Source: Desulfobacteraceae bacterium (GTDB lineage Bacteria > Desulfobacterota > Desulfobacteria > Desulfobacterales > ETH-SRB1). From it: DNA of 9,402 nt. The position numbers were made by a program, and so were the translations under genes. Below the pieces are notes generated by a model, which saw nothing but the letters and a program-made list of their open reading frames with translations, was not told the DNA's origin and ran no database searches. The stretch's first letter is position 1, and each line of letters begins with the position of its first letter. Below are positions 1 through 6,337 of the stretch, piece by piece. The DNA lies in the NCBI GenBank assembly GCA_030638305.1, contig DAOWEW010000114.1:1-9402 (forward strand), in the 5' to 3' direction.

Positions 1-184
1 ACAGGGCAAAAACGCCACCAACAAGCCAGCACAAAAGCATTGCCTGAGGATTGCCCAACTCTTCCATGATAAAACCGGAAGTAGTAAATATGCCAGTACC
101 TACCATGTTGGCAATTACCAAAATGGTTGCTGAAAAAAGACCAATTTCTCTTTTTAGATGATGATTATTTAACGTATCTTTCAA
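1..184 (-). CDS. APC-family amino acid permease, N-terminal fragment (runs off window)
   Basis: About 61 residues of an amino acid/polyamine/organocation permease, a cytoplasmic-membrane secondary transporter. Visible: a short charged N-terminus (LKREIGLFSATILVIANMVG) leading into TM1 with the family's glycine-rich GTGIFTTSG stretch, then a second hydrophobic segment (MLLCWLVGGVFAL) cut by the window edge. Family members are usually 400-500 residues, so most of the gene lies outside. The start is probably TTG at 184-182, because AAAGGA ends 7 nt upstream (197-192) and no in-frame ATG precedes the conserved region. It is separated from the receptor cluster by two opposite-strand small ORFs, so it is probably not part of that system. 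Substrate cannot be told from this fragment. Confidence 0.82.
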   Translation of the reverse strand, partial: MKDTLNNHHLKREIGLFSATILVIANMVGTGIFTTSGFIMEELGNPQAMLLCWLVGGVFAL

Positions 185-195
185 TTCAATATCCT

Positions 196-213
196 TTTAC
201 GGTTGTCGGTTAA
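196..213. repeat. Short heptamer-type repeat in permease leader
   Basis: On the minus strand this reads as consecutive 7-mers of the form AACCGAC-AACCGTA. The same units recur at 684-705 (AACCGAC, AACCGTG, AACCGTA) and at 619-634. It directly abuts the ribosome binding site of the permease gene. Function unknown; such short tandem heptamers are often simple dispersed intergenic repeats. Confidence 0.45.
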
Positions 214-239
214 ATGGCTTTCCAGACCCGATCTTCTCG

Positions 240-268
240 TTGACTTATCCAGTAAAATAATATATTTT
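240..268 (+). promoter_or_regulatory. Possible sigma70-type promoter for the small plus-strand ORFs
   Basis: TTGACT at 240-245 (5 of 6 to the -35 consensus) is followed 17 nt later by TATTTT at 263-268, or 15 nt later by TATATT at 261-266, in a very AT-rich stretch. It would transcribe toward the two overlapping ORFs at 349-572, leaving a leader of roughly 80-90 nt. AT-rich DNA gives such matches by chance, so this is a suggestion only. Confidence 0.3.
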
Positions 269-348
269 TTTAACATGATACTTATTAAAAACGAGATACA
301 AAAATAAAATTTATGCAAATTTCTTTTATGATATTGCTAAAATAATTT

Positions 349-471
349 TTGGAACCGTTGTTATTTAAACCACCGGAGTTCAGAATATGGATCTTTATTA
401 GCGGACTTATCACAACGGTTGTATTTTTCCTTTTTGCGTACATATTAGATGGAAAGGAGCTCCAGGGATGA
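349..471 (+). CDS. Tiny single-TM membrane protein (start uncertain)
   Basis: A 40-codon frame (37 codons if started at the next TTG, 358) with a positively charged N-terminal part (FKPPEFRIW), one long hydrophobic segment (about residues 14-32, including LITTVVFFLFAYIL) and a short polar tail (DGKELQG). No ATG is available: an upstream in-frame ATG at 328 is closed by TAA at 343-345. The ribosome binding site is weak (GGA at 351-353 before the 358 TTG). The main support is that its TGA (469-471) overlaps the ATG of the next small ORF by 4 nt in the classic ATGA arrangement, suggesting translational coupling. I do not recognise the family; it may be a small transporter or respiratory-complex subunit, or a chance ORF. 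Confidence 0.42.
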   Translation: MEPLLFKPPEFRIWIFISGLITTVVFFLFAYILDGKELQG

Positions 472-572
472 CAGCATTAGGTGTATTATTTATTATACTA
501 AGTATTATAGGTGTTATCGGAATTATTTATGTACTGACTCATAAGGAGTACTTCAAAGACAAAAAAGCTTGA
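468..572 (+). CDS. 34-residue predicted single-TM membrane protein
   Basis: ATG at 468 to TGA at 570-572 encodes 34 residues: a hydrophobic helix (LGVLFIILSIIGVIGIIYVL) followed by a lysine-rich tail (THKEYFKDKKA), which by the positive-inside rule would place the C-terminus in the cytoplasm. The ribosome binding site is strong: AAGGAG at 454-459, 8 nt before the ATG. It overlaps the preceding tiny ORF by 4 nt, so the two may form a bicistronic pair of small membrane subunits. No family recognised. Its opposite orientation to all neighbours and good start signals argue for a real gene, but its length keeps confidence moderate. Confidence 0.55.
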   Translation: MTALGVLFIILSIIGVIGIIYVLTHKEYFKDKKA

Positions 573-618
573 ATTCCAATCGCACGATAGGTTCTTACTT
601 ATCAATATACGGGTTCCT

Positions 619-705
619 TTTACAGTTCACGGTTAACTATAAAAATGCTTCAGTCGTTGCATAGTTCATTGGAAAAACTGTAAACCGACAACCGTGAACC
701 GTAAA
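619..705. repeat. Inverted repeat with 16-nt arms downstream of the methylase gene
   Basis: Arms 619-634 (TTTACAGTTCACGGTT) and 690-705 (AACCGTGAACCGTAAA) are complementary apart from one position, with a 55-nt spacer that contains further short complementary pieces (AACT at 635-638 with AGTT at 663-666; ATGC at 645-648 with GCAT at 659-662). The right arm ends 5 nt beyond the stop codon of the minus-strand methylase gene and is built from 7-mer units related to those at 196-213. It may act as a transcript 3' stabiliser or bidirectional end signal between the two convergent units, but there is no T-run that would make it a clear intrinsic terminator. Confidence 0.6.
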
Positions 706-710
706 CATAT

Positions 711-1562
711 TTACTTTACACATTCTCCGATTATCAGAAGCCCCAGCCACTCTTCATCAACCTTCTTCAAATCATCAAGTATTGTTCCAAGTGTACTCCT
801 CAGCACCTGCTCTTTTTCCGAATAACCTGCGTAATAGACAACAGCCATGGGAAGTTCAGGCGGATAGTGTTTCTTGAATTTCTCAACAAGTTTATCCATT
901 GAAGAAAGTGCCATATAAAAGACCATTGTTGTTTCATATTTTGAAAGATCTTGCAGTACTTCGTCAGCCTTTTCATAAGAATCTCCAAACAGAGAAAATG
1001 GAGCTGTAAGCATAACAAATCTTGTATTTTCCCCTGTCATAGGCCTTTTTAGAGCAGCGCTTGCCGCATTAAAAGCGCTCATTCCGGGAATGATTTCAAG
1101 ATATCGGTCGTCAAACCCTTTTAACAACCAATAAAGAGACGGGCCGTAAACGCATGGATCGCCCCCATCCAGCATCACTACGGTTTTGCCTGCTTTGATC
1201 TGCTGCAATACAAAGCCCTGAACCTTTTTTTTTCGTTTTTCTACCCTTACAATCCATTTTTTGTAATCTGTTTTTCTTAATTTCCCGGCTTCTTCACCAT
1301 GTATCCCTTCCCAGGGATTAAAAGCTACCTTATTGGAATCAACATGCTTCCCAAACCTTTTTTGTATGCGCAAAGAACAAAGAATTGTATCTGCTTTTTC
1401 AAGAACAGCAATTGCCCTTGGAGCTGTCAGATCGGGCCCGGACGGCCCCATCCCAAGGATATAAAGCTTCCCAGTATTTCCGGAAAAACAGACAGATGCA
1501 GAAAAACAAAAGAGAAAAGCTGCAACAAAAAATATTAAAATCAAATGCCTTGATATTTTCAT
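711..1562 (-). CDS. Exported SAM-dependent tetrapyrrole methylase-family protein
   Basis: This 283-residue protein belongs to the tetrapyrrole (corrin/porphyrin) methylase superfamily, whose members methylate tetrapyrroles using S-adenosylmethionine. Seen: the N-terminal glycine motif GMGPSGPDLT (37-46, family form GxGPGDxxLL), GGDPCVYG (133-140, family form GDPxxYG), PGMSAFNAA (159-167) and the C-terminal block AVVYYAGYSEKEQVLRSTLG (about 230-249). It is unusual in starting with a clear signal peptide (a charged MKISRH, then the hydrophobic LILIFFVAAFLFCF, ending near residue 28). Known family enzymes are cytoplasmic because SAM is. The ATG at 1562 has AAAGGG 8 nt upstream. It lies 34 nt after the receptor gene and is the last gene of that operon. 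It resembles CbiF/CobM-type enzymes but could bind rather than methylate its ligand. The superfamily call is secure; the reaction is not. Confidence 0.85.
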   Translation of the reverse strand: MKISRHLILIFFVAAFLFCFSASVCFSGNTGKLYILGMGPSGPDLTAPRAIAVLEKADTILCSLRIQKRFGKHVDSNKVAFNPWEGIHGEEAGKLRKTDYKKWIVRVEKRKKKVQGFVLQQIKAGKTVVMLDGGDPCVYGPSLYWLLKGFDDRYLEIIPGMSAFNAASAALKRPMTGENTRFVMLTAPFSLFGDSYEKADEVLQDLSKYETTMVFYMALSSMDKLVEKFKKHYPPELPMAVVYYAGYSEKEQVLRSTLGTILDDLKKVDEEWLGLLIIGECVK

Positions 1563-1596
1563 AAATAGAACCCTTTCTTCTATCAGTTATTTTAAC

Positions 1597-3666
1597 CTAA
1601 AATCTAACTTCAATTCCTCCATAGAACATACGATTCGGCATTGGATATCCGTAACTCTCTTCATATTCCTCATCCAATATATTTTCACATCCTGCGTAGA
1701 GATAGCCATGATCCTTTATAACAGGGTACTTGATTATGCAGTTGAGCAGGGAATAGCTGTCCATTTTTCCGGTATCAGCTTTACTCGACGCGCTTATAGG
1801 AACCTCCCTGGAATCGACCCATTTTAAAGTTAATCTGGCAAGCGCGCCGTCATCACTTTTATATTGAATCCCTACATTAAACTTATGCTCAGGCAGTTCG
1901 CTGATTTCATCGGAGATGTTGCTCTCGTCAAGTATATCACCTTCTTTGTCAGTAATTTGATAGGTATAGTTCGCAAAGGCATAAACATCATTGAAAAGTT
2001 TTGAATCAATATCCAACTCAAAGCCTGTCAGCTTAACATTGTCGATGTTATAGACCACACGACTCGGTTTATAACCGAATATCCACCTGAGATAATCATC
2101 AATATCGTAATGATAAACCTTTGCGGAGATACTGGTATCCCTGATTCCCTTGTAGGTTCCTCCGATCTCGTATTGCATGGAATCCTCAAAGGTCAAAGCT
2201 TCTCTGTTAATTCCATCTGTTTCAGGATCATATCCACCATAATACCAGTAATATTTGGGAAGAGTTGGAAAATTGACGGCTCTTGCCACTGTGACAAAGG
2301 TTTCAAGATCAGATATCGGTGAATAAAAAATGCCGAACTTGGGAGAGATCGGAGTCTCCTCTACAACCTCACAATCATCATTGTCATCCCCCTTATAGTC
2401 ATCGACCCTGAGTCCCAGATAAATATCCAGGTTTGAAAGCAGGGACCATCTATCCTGGATAAAGGCTGAATTGGCCTTTGACAGTTCATGTTTCTCCTCT
2501 GAATCTTCAAACCATCCCCTAAGATATGTTTTATCAACATGTTTGTATGTTATTCCCCCATACCCAAGGTAATTCCCCTCAACTCCAGCTTTCAAAGTAT
2601 GACCAGATACGATCTTTCTTCCCTTAAAACCCCATCCCCATGAGTAATCAGGCGGAGCATCACGTTCCATAGCCAGAGCGCCGCTCGTCTCTTCATAAAC
2701 ATAATCTGTTCGGTCTTCATCGTTCAGATAATATCTTGCCTCCCAATCTATTCCAAAAAGCTTCTTTTCCAAAACAACATCCCACTCATACCTTTCCTTC
2801 CAGTAATGACTTCCATTGCCAAGGCTTCTTTCCTCTTGCCATCCAAAACCAGGACCGATAAGGTTTCCACCATCACTTTCAGGGTAACTGCTATCGTAAT
2901 TGGCAAACTCCTTCTTATTCTCAATGATCATGCCATATTCACCTTCATTATAACGCATGCCAATCTTGATCTTCCCTTCTCCAGGTAAATAATAAGAAAG
3001 AGCGGCAGAAATATCCTTTCTTTCCATATAATTATTCTGGAGATAACCGTCACTCTCCCGGTAACCGCCTCCCACGACAATTCCGAATGGCCCTGTCCGT
3101 TTTGAAATCAGAGCATGTACGTCGTATGTGTCATACTCTTTAACTCCTGCTGCAATTCTAAGATCAAGTGTTTCCGTAGGCTCCTTTGGAACAACATTGA
3201 TAACTCCTCCCAATGTATTCCCATACTCAGCGAGGTAAGCCCCCTTGATTACTTCGATTTTTTCAACATCCTGAAGAGAAAGCATGCTCCAGTCAACATA
3301 GTAGCCGCCATAAACGCCTGCTCCGGTCAACGGCCTTCCATCAAGATTCACTATATACCTGTCTTCACCTAATCCTCTTATCTTTACCATAGAATTATTC
3401 GGGGTTCCCAGACTCGCTCTTCCGATATCAATGCCGGACATACTGTCCAGGACATCCACCACTGTGGCACCAACCTGGTAGGTAGAGTCGACAACCGGAA
3501 TCTCAACCTTTAACTCATCATCCGTTTTTGGAGAAGTAACCACAATCCGTTCAAGCTTTACGGATTTATTCACACCTTCTTTCTTTTCTTCATCTGCCAG
3601 GCTAACATAAGGCAAAATTAAACCTAATATACTGCATAACAAAATTATTAATTTTAACCTCTTCAT
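1597..3666 (-). CDS. TonB-dependent outer-membrane receptor, intact
   Basis: A 689-residue outer-membrane receptor that would take up a scarce ligand using TonB-ExbBD energy. In order: signal peptide (about 1-24, cleavage after VSLA); TonB-box-like ERIVVTS (39-45); plug domain with VKIRGLGEDRYIVNLDGRPL (94-113) and VEKIEVIKGAYLAEYGNTLG (134-153); then a 22-strand-type barrel rich in aromatic and Gly/Asp loops; and a C-terminal Phe (GIEVRF), as usual for BAM-inserted barrels. I chose ATG at 3666, not the TTG two codons upstream, because AAAGGAG lies 7 nt before the ATG but only 1 nt before the TTG. Its barrel loops resemble those of the second receptor (SDGYLQNNY here, GDGYLRNNY there), so the two are paralogues. 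The ligand is unknown; BtuB-like size and the methylase next door are compatible with a tetrapyrrole but do not prove it. Confidence 0.93.
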   Translation of the reverse strand: MKRLKLIILLCSILGLILPYVSLADEEKKEGVNKSVKLERIVVTSPKTDDELKVEIPVVDSTYQVGATVVDVLDSMSGIDIGRASLGTPNNSMVKIRGLGEDRYIVNLDGRPLTGAGVYGGYYVDWSMLSLQDVEKIEVIKGAYLAEYGNTLGGVINVVPKEPTETLDLRIAAGVKEYDTYDVHALISKRTGPFGIVVGGGYRESDGYLQNNYMERKDISAALSYYLPGEGKIKIGMRYNEGEYGMIIENKKEFANYDSSYPESDGGNLIGPGFGWQEERSLGNGSHYWKERYEWDVVLEKKLFGIDWEARYYLNDEDRTDYVYEETSGALAMERDAPPDYSWGWGFKGRKIVSGHTLKAGVEGNYLGYGGITYKHVDKTYLRGWFEDSEEKHELSKANSAFIQDRWSLLSNLDIYLGLRVDDYKGDDNDDCEVVEETPISPKFGIFYSPISDLETFVTVARAVNFPTLPKYYWYYGGYDPETDGINREALTFEDSMQYEIGGTYKGIRDTSISAKVYHYDIDDYLRWIFGYKPSRVVYNIDNVKLTGFELDIDSKLFNDVYAFANYTYQITDKEGDILDESNISDEISELPEHKFNVGIQYKSDDGALARLTLKWVDSREVPISASSKADTGKMDSYSLLNCIIKYPVIKDHGYLYAGCENILDEEYEESYGYPMPNRMFYGGIEVRF

Positions 3667-3672
3667 ATCCAA

Positions 3673-3748
3673 ACTCCTTTTTTATGTTTCCATCCGCTCA
3701 TCCGCTTACTTTTTCACTTTCCCACCAGCTCACTTTCTCGCCCGCCAC
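3673..3748. repeat. Strand-biased low-complexity spacer with small direct repeats
   Basis: The 82-nt gap between the DUF4198 stop and the receptor start is pyrimidine-rich on the plus strand (purine-rich in the transcript). It contains a tandem 8-mer CATCCGCT at 3691-3698 and 3699-3706, and TCACTTTC at 3714-3721 and 3730-3737. The receptor's AAAGGAG lies at its edge. No hairpin or promoter stands out, so the two genes probably remain cotranscribed. The gap looks like a simple-repeat expansion. Confidence 0.4.
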
Positions 3749-4549
3749 TCACTTCACCTCAAAAGTCATTATAGCAGCATACTGGCCGACATCGCACTCT
3801 GATTGATCTTCATAATGCTCCTTGTGCGGCACCTTGACCCACCAGATACCAGGATTTGTTATACGAATCATGGCAATGCCCTTATGATCAGTTTTGGTAG
3901 TATAGGCGTAGTCTTCTCTTGTTGAAAATCCGATATAGGTGGCATATACAAATTCACCTTTAAGCGGTTCGCCTTTGAATAGCACTTTAACAGGAAGATA
4001 TTCGCCTGACTTAAGCAAACACGGATCCTTTTGCGGCACCATCTCAATTGTCTGATCCAATACGGTTTTGTAACTATTTCCACCCGGTTTTCCGGCATGA
4101 AAGATCGCCTTGGCAAAAAACTCAATATAACGGCAGCTTATGGCATCCGGAAGGTCTTTCTTGCTCTGCATTTTCCATCCCTTAAGGGTCGTGCTTTTGA
4201 AAATCGGCTTCATCACAACGCTTGCCAAATATGTTCCTTCTGATCGCAGACTCAACGGAACGCCTACTTCATTAAAAAACGATTCAGGATCAGGCTTTTT
4301 CAGCTCAAAATCTTTTTTGTTTCCTGATGGATCAAAATAAAAAAATTCCTTCATATTTTCCGGTTTTCCAAAATTGTCAAAAGGAAGCGAATGCGCCAGG
4401 TACAGAAATACCTTTGCAGTCTCGCCGACCCTGTAAGAATAGTGATCAAGTGCCAGCCAGAGGTTGTGCGCTTTTGCATGCGAAACAATTACCGACAACA
4501 ACACAACTAAAATACAAACCTTCAACCACGATCTTTGTTCTTTTTTCAT
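3749..4549 (-). CDS. DUF4198 periplasmic protein
   Basis: A 266-residue exported protein that I recognise as DUF4198 (Pfam PF10670), a family often found beside nickel/cobalt transporters or TonB receptors and thought to handle metals in the periplasm; no biochemical role is settled. Seen: signal peptide 1-27 with a good cleavage site (SHAKA, then HNLWL), so the mature protein would begin with His; a first beta-rich part with VGETAKVFLYLAHSLPF; and a C-terminal Ig-like part with YTTKTDHKGIAMIRITNPGI, then the His/Glu/Asp/Cys-rich tail HKEHYEDQSECDVGQ. The ATG at 4549 has AAAAGGAG 7 nt upstream. That site lies inside the end of the preceding gene, with which it shares a 4-nt ATGA overlap, so translation is probably coupled. 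The receptor gene follows after 82 nt. Metal binding through the N-terminal His and the acidic/His tail is inference. Confidence 0.85.
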   Translation of the reverse strand: MKKEQRSWLKVCILVVLLSVIVSHAKAHNLWLALDHYSYRVGETAKVFLYLAHSLPFDNFGKPENMKEFFYFDPSGNKKDFELKKPDPESFFNEVGVPLSLRSEGTYLASVVMKPIFKSTTLKGWKMQSKKDLPDAISCRYIEFFAKAIFHAGKPGGNSYKTVLDQTIEMVPQKDPCLLKSGEYLPVKVLFKGEPLKGEFVYATYIGFSTREDYAYTTKTDHKGIAMIRITNPGIWWVKVPHKEHYEDQSECDVGQYAAIMTFEVK

Positions 4550-6036
4550 TTTTGTTCTCCTTTTAACCGTACATCAAATATTTTTTTTCTATCAAGTTCA
4601 AGCCAGTAATCTATTGACAATTCACGGATATGTGCAAAATATTCCCGGTTCAAACCCCCATATGTTTTAAGTGCGGCGCTGATATCTTTCTTTATTCTGT
4701 TGACCACATCTTTCTTAATTTCTAAGGTCAGTTTCTTGTTGCCGTAGATGAAGATAGCCGCTGGTTTTGGATTTTGTTCTAAAATCTCAATAGCACCCCG
4801 GCCAAGGCTCGCGCCGGTTGCTGCCTGGAGCCCGTCATTCATACAGCTCAAGGGAGGCGATTTTCCTGTAATTGAGATGACCTTGAGTTCGTCAAAAGGA
4901 GCTTCCAGAATTTCCCGGGCCCTTATTCCCATCTTGGCTCCAACGATCGAATAAATCCCAAGGTGACGGTGCAACTCGTTGGTCAAAAAACAGGCCTTCC
5001 ACTCCTCAAGGCCATATTTTTCAATAATTCTTTTCACATACGGTCTGACATCCTCTTTAAACATGGATGGATCAACAGGAAAGTCATTCAGAACTACTGC
5101 CGCCCGTCGGTTCAGGTGAAGGTCGGCAGAATAACCCAAAAGCTTCAAATACGCTTGCTCAACAAGATCGGTTCTGAAATCCTCAAGAACCATAACGCGA
5201 GCGCTCTCTTCCCCTGGCGCGAGCTTGAACAAAGATGGGTGATTCAGGTAAATTATTGTTATCTCATCCCACACGCGAAAATGACCATCCTCCAGGAGTT
5301 CCGTTATAACCGGTGTATCGTGGAGAAAGGTTACGATACGCGCTGCAAGCGTACGCATAGTCTTTATCTTGTCGTAGAGATTTGGATCAAACAATAATGA
5401 TTTTTCTTGGGGAATATGAAGTGAGTGGATATCCAGGCCGGATTTGAAAACAAAATCGGCTGATTCGTGATCTCGTGTATAGTTCCAACCAGGATCAAAC
5501 GCGCCGGGAGGAGTTCCGTAGAATATGACTCTTGAAATATTTTCTTGTACAGTTGGATCCCGTCGGATTGCATCAGCCAGATTCGTTAAAGGACCAAGGC
5601 AAAAATAGATTACCTGTTCCTCTGACCTGTTGAGGGTTTTCAGAATTGCATCTGTCGCTGATGGGATTTTCGTTGTTTCGATAGTAATTGTGGATAACTC
5701 GGGCCAGTTCAGATTTTCAGACCACGACCTCCAGGGAGGAGCGCGTTTCCCCAATGTTCTTCCAGTAACAATATTCGTATCCTTTTTTTCAAAATATTCC
5801 AGAAATATAATCCGGTTACCCTATCCTTAATAGGCCGTTAGATCACCGTCAGAGCAAACAATCAAAGGAACGTCAATCCAGTCAGAATTTAAGACCATAG
5901 CAAGCGCCCGAATGTCATCCAGCGCCATGTCTGTATCAATAACAACTGAGACCTTGTAAGTGTGAGCGTACGCAAAAGGTGAAAGAGCACACAACAGCAC
6001 CAGTAAAAATACGAACACATACCCTTTTCGGATCAT
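4546..6036 (-). pseudogene. Exported nucleoside-hydrolase-like protein fused to an FmdE-like domain, interrupted by two in-frame stops
   Basis: One open frame of 497 codons apart from TAA at 5829-5827 and TAG at 5823-5821. The first piece (5827-6036, 69 residues; ATG at 6036, AGAGG 6 nt upstream) has a signal peptide ending AYA before HTYKV, the nucleoside-hydrolase calcium motif DTDMALDD (34-41) and the SDG turn. The rest (4546-5820, unbroken; TTG at 5754 is a possible restart) has CLGPLTNLADAI, then NYTRDHESADFVF. Where family enzymes have a catalytic His-Asp pair (HDPLA), this protein has WDEI. The last third is FmdE-like (ELHRHLGIYSIVGAKMG; SCMNDGLQAATGAS). Across the stops, SDGDLTAY-stop-G-stop-GN keeps the family's spacing, so this is nonsense mutation rather than frameshift. 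It heads the DUF4198-receptor-methylase operon. Without the stops it would be a roughly 496-residue periplasmic protein, perhaps ligand-binding rather than hydrolytic. As it stands it is likely a recent pseudogene, unless recoded or misread in sequencing. Confidence 0.78.
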
Positions 6037-6051
6037 GGTTTACCTCTGAAA

Positions 6052-6073
6052 ACTGATAATTGATAACTGGATA
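6052..6073. repeat. Three tandem heptamer-like units in the operon leader
   Basis: The sequence reads ACTGATA, ATTGATA, ACTGGATA in tandem, ending just before the putative -10 box at 6073-6078 and lying 16-37 nt upstream of the hydrolase-like start codon. It is a different motif from the AACCGTN heptamers near 200 and 690. Because it sits in the untranslated leader it could form part of an operator, but it may simply be dispersed repeat DNA. Confidence 0.4.
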
Positions 6074-6100
6074 GTATAGAAATTTCGGCTACCAACTTAA
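6073..6100 (-). promoter_or_regulatory. Possible promoter of the hydrolase-DUF4198-receptor-methylase operon
   Basis: On the minus strand TATACT (6078-6073) is a good -10 hexamer about 37 nt upstream of the ATG at 6036. At a 16-nt spacing the -35 position is TTAAGT (6100-6095), a poor match that falls inside the left arm of the large inverted repeat. An activator could compensate. The only support is the -10 match and the position after the upstream terminator. Confidence 0.33.
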
Positions 6101-6233
6101 GGCGGGACACCTTCCGCCATTTTGGCTCTATAGCAATTCTACAATCAAGTTGGTAGCCGAAAATCGTAGGGTGGATTAAGGAGCGTAAGCGACGAATCCA
6201 CCAAAGCATCTGTCCCGCCTTACGTTGGTAGCC
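6083..6233. repeat. Nested inverted repeats: one 23-nt motif in three copies
   Basis: Copy 1 (6087-6109, starting GGCTACCAACTTAAGG) has an inverted copy at 6211-6233 that matches 22 of 23 positions. A shorter inverted copy lies between them: TTTCGGCTACCAACTT at 6083-6098 is perfectly complementary to 6147-6162. The inner region also carries GGCGG/CCGCC (6101-6105 with 6114-6118) and the GGTGGATT hairpin at 6170-6202. The overall shape resembles a miniature inverted-repeat element or a stack of REP-like palindromes. It fills most of the 301-nt gap between the lipoprotein and hydrolase-like genes, where I see no credible protein gene. No transposase is present in the window. Confidence 0.7.
6170..6202. 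repeat. GGTGGATT/AATCCACC palindromic hairpin
   Basis: A perfect 8-bp stem (6170-6177 with 6195-6202) encloses a 17-nt loop containing GCGTAAGC, which can itself close on a GTAA tetraloop. From memory, GTAGGGTGGATT...AATCCACC palindromes of this kind occur dispersed in many unrelated bacterial genomes, so I read it as a REP-like intergenic element inside the larger nested repeat rather than a gene-specific regulator. Confidence 0.6.
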
Positions 6234-6260
6234 TTGTTTATTATTCCGGCATTGTTTTTC

Positions 6261-6313
6261 AAAAAAATCCCCCCTATACTTTATACCCATGGCCCATCTT
6301 CAAGAGGGGGGGA
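6261..6313 (-). terminator. Probable intrinsic terminator of the FmdE lipoprotein gene
   Basis: In the transcript TCCCCCC (6313-6307) can pair with GGGGGGA (6274-6268) and is immediately followed by seven U residues (6267-6261). It lies 25-77 nt after the lipoprotein stop codon. The stem is G/C-only and strong, but the loop is long (about 32 nt), so efficiency is uncertain. If it works, it separates the lipoprotein transcript from the downstream operon. Confidence 0.5.
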
Positions 6314-6337
6314 ATTATTTTGGAATAATCACATGGC

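Noticed and set aside
3666..3672. TTG start two codons upstream for the intact receptor
   Set aside because: The AAAGGAG sits only 1 nt before this TTG but 7 nt before the ATG at 3666.
4963..5397. 144-codon plus-strand ORF opposite the hydrolase/FmdE gene
   Set aside because: It is antisense to a region with clear nucleoside-hydrolase and FmdE motifs, and shows no domain or start signal of its own.
5821..5829. Pyrrolysine readthrough in the hydrolase-like gene
   Set aside because: Only TAG could be pyrrolysine; the neighbouring TAA in the same frame would still terminate.
6083..6233. CRISPR array
   Set aside because: Repeats are inverted rather than direct, only three copies, spacing irregular, and no cas genes nearby.
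6033..6290. 85-codon minus-strand ORF across the repeat region
   Set aside because: It lies entirely on the nested inverted repeats and the terminator side, has no family-like sequence, and overlaps the start of the hydrolase-like gene.
6037..6337. Cobalamin riboswitch upstream of the receptor operon
   Set aside because: I looked for a B12-box-like GCCACTG on the minus strand and found none; the region is explained by repeats, a terminator and a weak promoter.
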